Source: Marinobacterium zhoushanense (GTDB lineage Bacteria; Pseudomonadota; Gammaproteobacteria; Pseudomonadales; Balneatricaceae). From it: a DNA stretch of 64,000 bases. The notes beneath the pieces were generated by a model. It had not been told where the DNA came from and searched no databases. It saw nothing but the letters and a program-made list of their open reading frames with translations. The position numbers were made by a program, and so were the translations under genes. Of this stretch, positions 63,304 to 64,000 are shown piece after piece (positions within the stretch are counted from its first letter, which is position 1; each line of letters starts with the position of its first letter). The stretch spans positions 248,001-312,000 of the forward strand of contig NZ_BMIJ01000003.1 in NCBI RefSeq assembly GCF_014641945.1. Reading direction: 5' to 3'.

Positions 63304-63768
63304 CTCAGTGCTGAGAGTACCTATAAACAACTGAAGGCCTACAGTAAATCAGTGGGTGAGGACAGTATTCCTGTTTTCCTAGTTACGCCATCAAGCAATC
63401 AGATTTTCCCCTTCGACTTGTATATCTTTGATATTGATGGTGGGCTTATTCCTACTGATTTTGCTCTCTTCCCTACATTTCCTACACTAACTGCAGAGGA
63501 CGCCGCAGAACGAAAGAGCGGGTTACGAATAGAAAAGGTCGAGGCCGTTGAGTCGTTCCAAAAGGTTTCGTGGGTGTTGGCGTTTATCGTTTTTGCTATC
63601 GTCGTAGCAGATTTCATCTGTGCGCAAAATGATATAGTGTTACTTACGACTGAGCGGATGGCACTTATCGGTGCTGTAGTGGCGCTGATTGTTATTCCCT
63701 TTGCCCAGAAATTTAAGGGGCTAGGGATTGAGTGGGAAAAAGCTACGAAAGGAGACCATGGCAGCTAA
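63304..63768 (+). CDS. Cassette 3 membrane part, after the in-frame TAA
   Basis: The continuation in the same frame: LSAESTYKQLKAYSKSVGEDSIPVFLVTPS, finishing a nuclease-fold end, then two membrane helices (VSWVLAFIVFAIVVADFIC and MALIGAVVALIVIPFA) and a charged tail. A GTG at 63352 is a possible re-start. With the stop read through, a 221-residue membrane-anchored nuclease would result. The stop codon type (TAA) differs from that in cassette 2. Confidence 0.6.
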   Translation, partial: LSAESTYKQLKAYSKSVGEDSIPVFLVTPSSNQIFPFDLYIFDIDGGLIPTDFALFPTFPTLTAEDAAERKSGLRIEKVEAVESFQKVSWVLAFIVFAIVVADFICAQNDIVLLTTERMALIGAVVALIVIPFAQKFKGLGIEWEKATKGDHGS

Positions 63769-63846
63769 TAATCGTAGTCACGGCGACGGTTTTTATATTG
63801 CGGCTTCGCCTTCATTACAAAACCGCGCGTGCTGCGGGCGTTAACG
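63763..63846 (+). repeat. attC site of cassette 3
   Basis: R'' is AGCTAAT (63763-63769), near the expected CGCTAAC complement of the cassette 3 start TTAGCG; R' is GTTAACG (63840-63846). Long imperfect arms pair: CGTAGTCACGGCGACGGTTTT on the left with AAAACCGCGCGTGCTGCGG on the right, leaving T, G and A unpaired. Length 84 bases, the longest of the three. Confidence 0.82.
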
Positions 63847-63874
63847 GCTTACGTTACGGACATGGAAGGCTAAA

Positions 63875-64000
63875 GTGACTTTTAAAAGTTTTGGTATTTC
63901 GTTAGGGATAGGAATAGGGCTGGTTGTTCTGTTGTGGTTACCTGTCTTCTGGAGCTACATCTTCGCTAAGTGGAAAAGATTGGCTTATCCAAAGCGCTTT
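63875..64000 (+). CDS. Cassette 4 small membrane protein (3' end outside window)
   Basis: The frame starts at GTG 63875 with GGAAGG upstream and is open to the window end (42 codons). It begins MTFKSFGISLGIGIGLVVLLWLPVFWSYIFAKW, one strong membrane helix followed by a basic stretch. It is the first gene of a fourth cassette that starts at 63841, showing the array continues beyond the window. No family is recognised. Confidence 0.6.
   Translation, partial: MTFKSFGISLGIGIGLVVLLWLPVFWSYIFAKWKRLAYPKRF

Overview
The window looks like chromosomal DNA of a facultatively denitrifying gammaproteobacterium. Moderately GC-rich genes of gammaproteobacterial type (nor accessory genes, cobalamin-dependent MetH, PanD, YehZYXW-type ABC system, EtfBA, c-di-GMP proteins) fill most of it. 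Sulfur-oxidising relatives such as Chromatiales or Sedimenticola are plausible from gene content, but no marker gene here settles the genus. No rRNA, tRNA or CRISPR array was seen.

Layout. 1-3.5 kb: 3' part of norD, then norQ, norE and norF, which activate and assemble nitric oxide reductase. 3.5-5.5 kb: an AT-richer accessory islet (zinc-finger membrane protein, SPFH-like coiled-coil protein, YidD-like protein) that follows a promoter/hairpin repeat and precedes a structured intergenic region. 5.4-8.4 kb: a compact PilJ/CheA-like kinase, CheY and CheX signalling operon. 8.6-13.2 kb: a FapA-domain protein and a three-domain ACP/acyl-AMP ligase/PlsC fusion. 13.6-14.9 kb: a mer operon (merR, divergent merT, merP, GDCCVxC protein). 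15-20.8 kb: SYLF protein, metH, panD, GGCT-like protein. 20.9-26.2 kb: an operon coupling an acetyl-CoA synthetase, pyruvate dehydrogenase E1 alpha/E1 beta/E2 and a dedicated acyl carrier protein. 26.4-33.5 kb: AlaX, Ca/Na exchanger, flavin monooxygenase, CopD-like protein, GNAT, diguanylate cyclase. 33.6-36.8 kb: a Zur-boxed Zrg-type zinc uptake operon. 37-43.5 kb: prpE and an RND efflux pair. 43.7-50.3 kb: a TonB receptor/YfiR/kinase/regulator/EAL signalling cluster. 50.5-54.3 kb: YehZYXW-type ABC importer. 54.6-57.6 kb: etfBA, thioesterase and hydrolase. 57.7-59.8 kb: a FixLJ-like two-component pair.

The right end (60.3-64 kb) is the most unusual part: a gene-cassette array with three attC recombination sites of integron type. 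Each of the first two cassettes has an R'' box that is the exact complement of its own cassette start, which fixes the boundaries. The cassettes encode a HEPN-like protein, a GHKL ATPase joined to a PD-(D/E)xK nuclease (interrupted by an in-frame TAG), a second PD-(D/E)xK nuclease with membrane helices (interrupted by an in-frame TAA), and the start of a small membrane protein. This is the composition of a phage-defence cassette array. No integrase gene is visible, so it is either an integrase-less cluster (CALIN) or the integrase lies elsewhere.

Upstream of the array, and again upstream of the islet at 3.8 kb, sits a repeat with the same order of parts: a promoter resembling the integron Pc promoter (TTGTxx, 17 bp, CAAACT), a GCGTC/GACGC hairpin, a Shine-Dalgarno sequence and an ATG. 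Its leader reading frame at the array ends 17 bases before the first cassette's start codon, which has no ribosome-binding site of its own.
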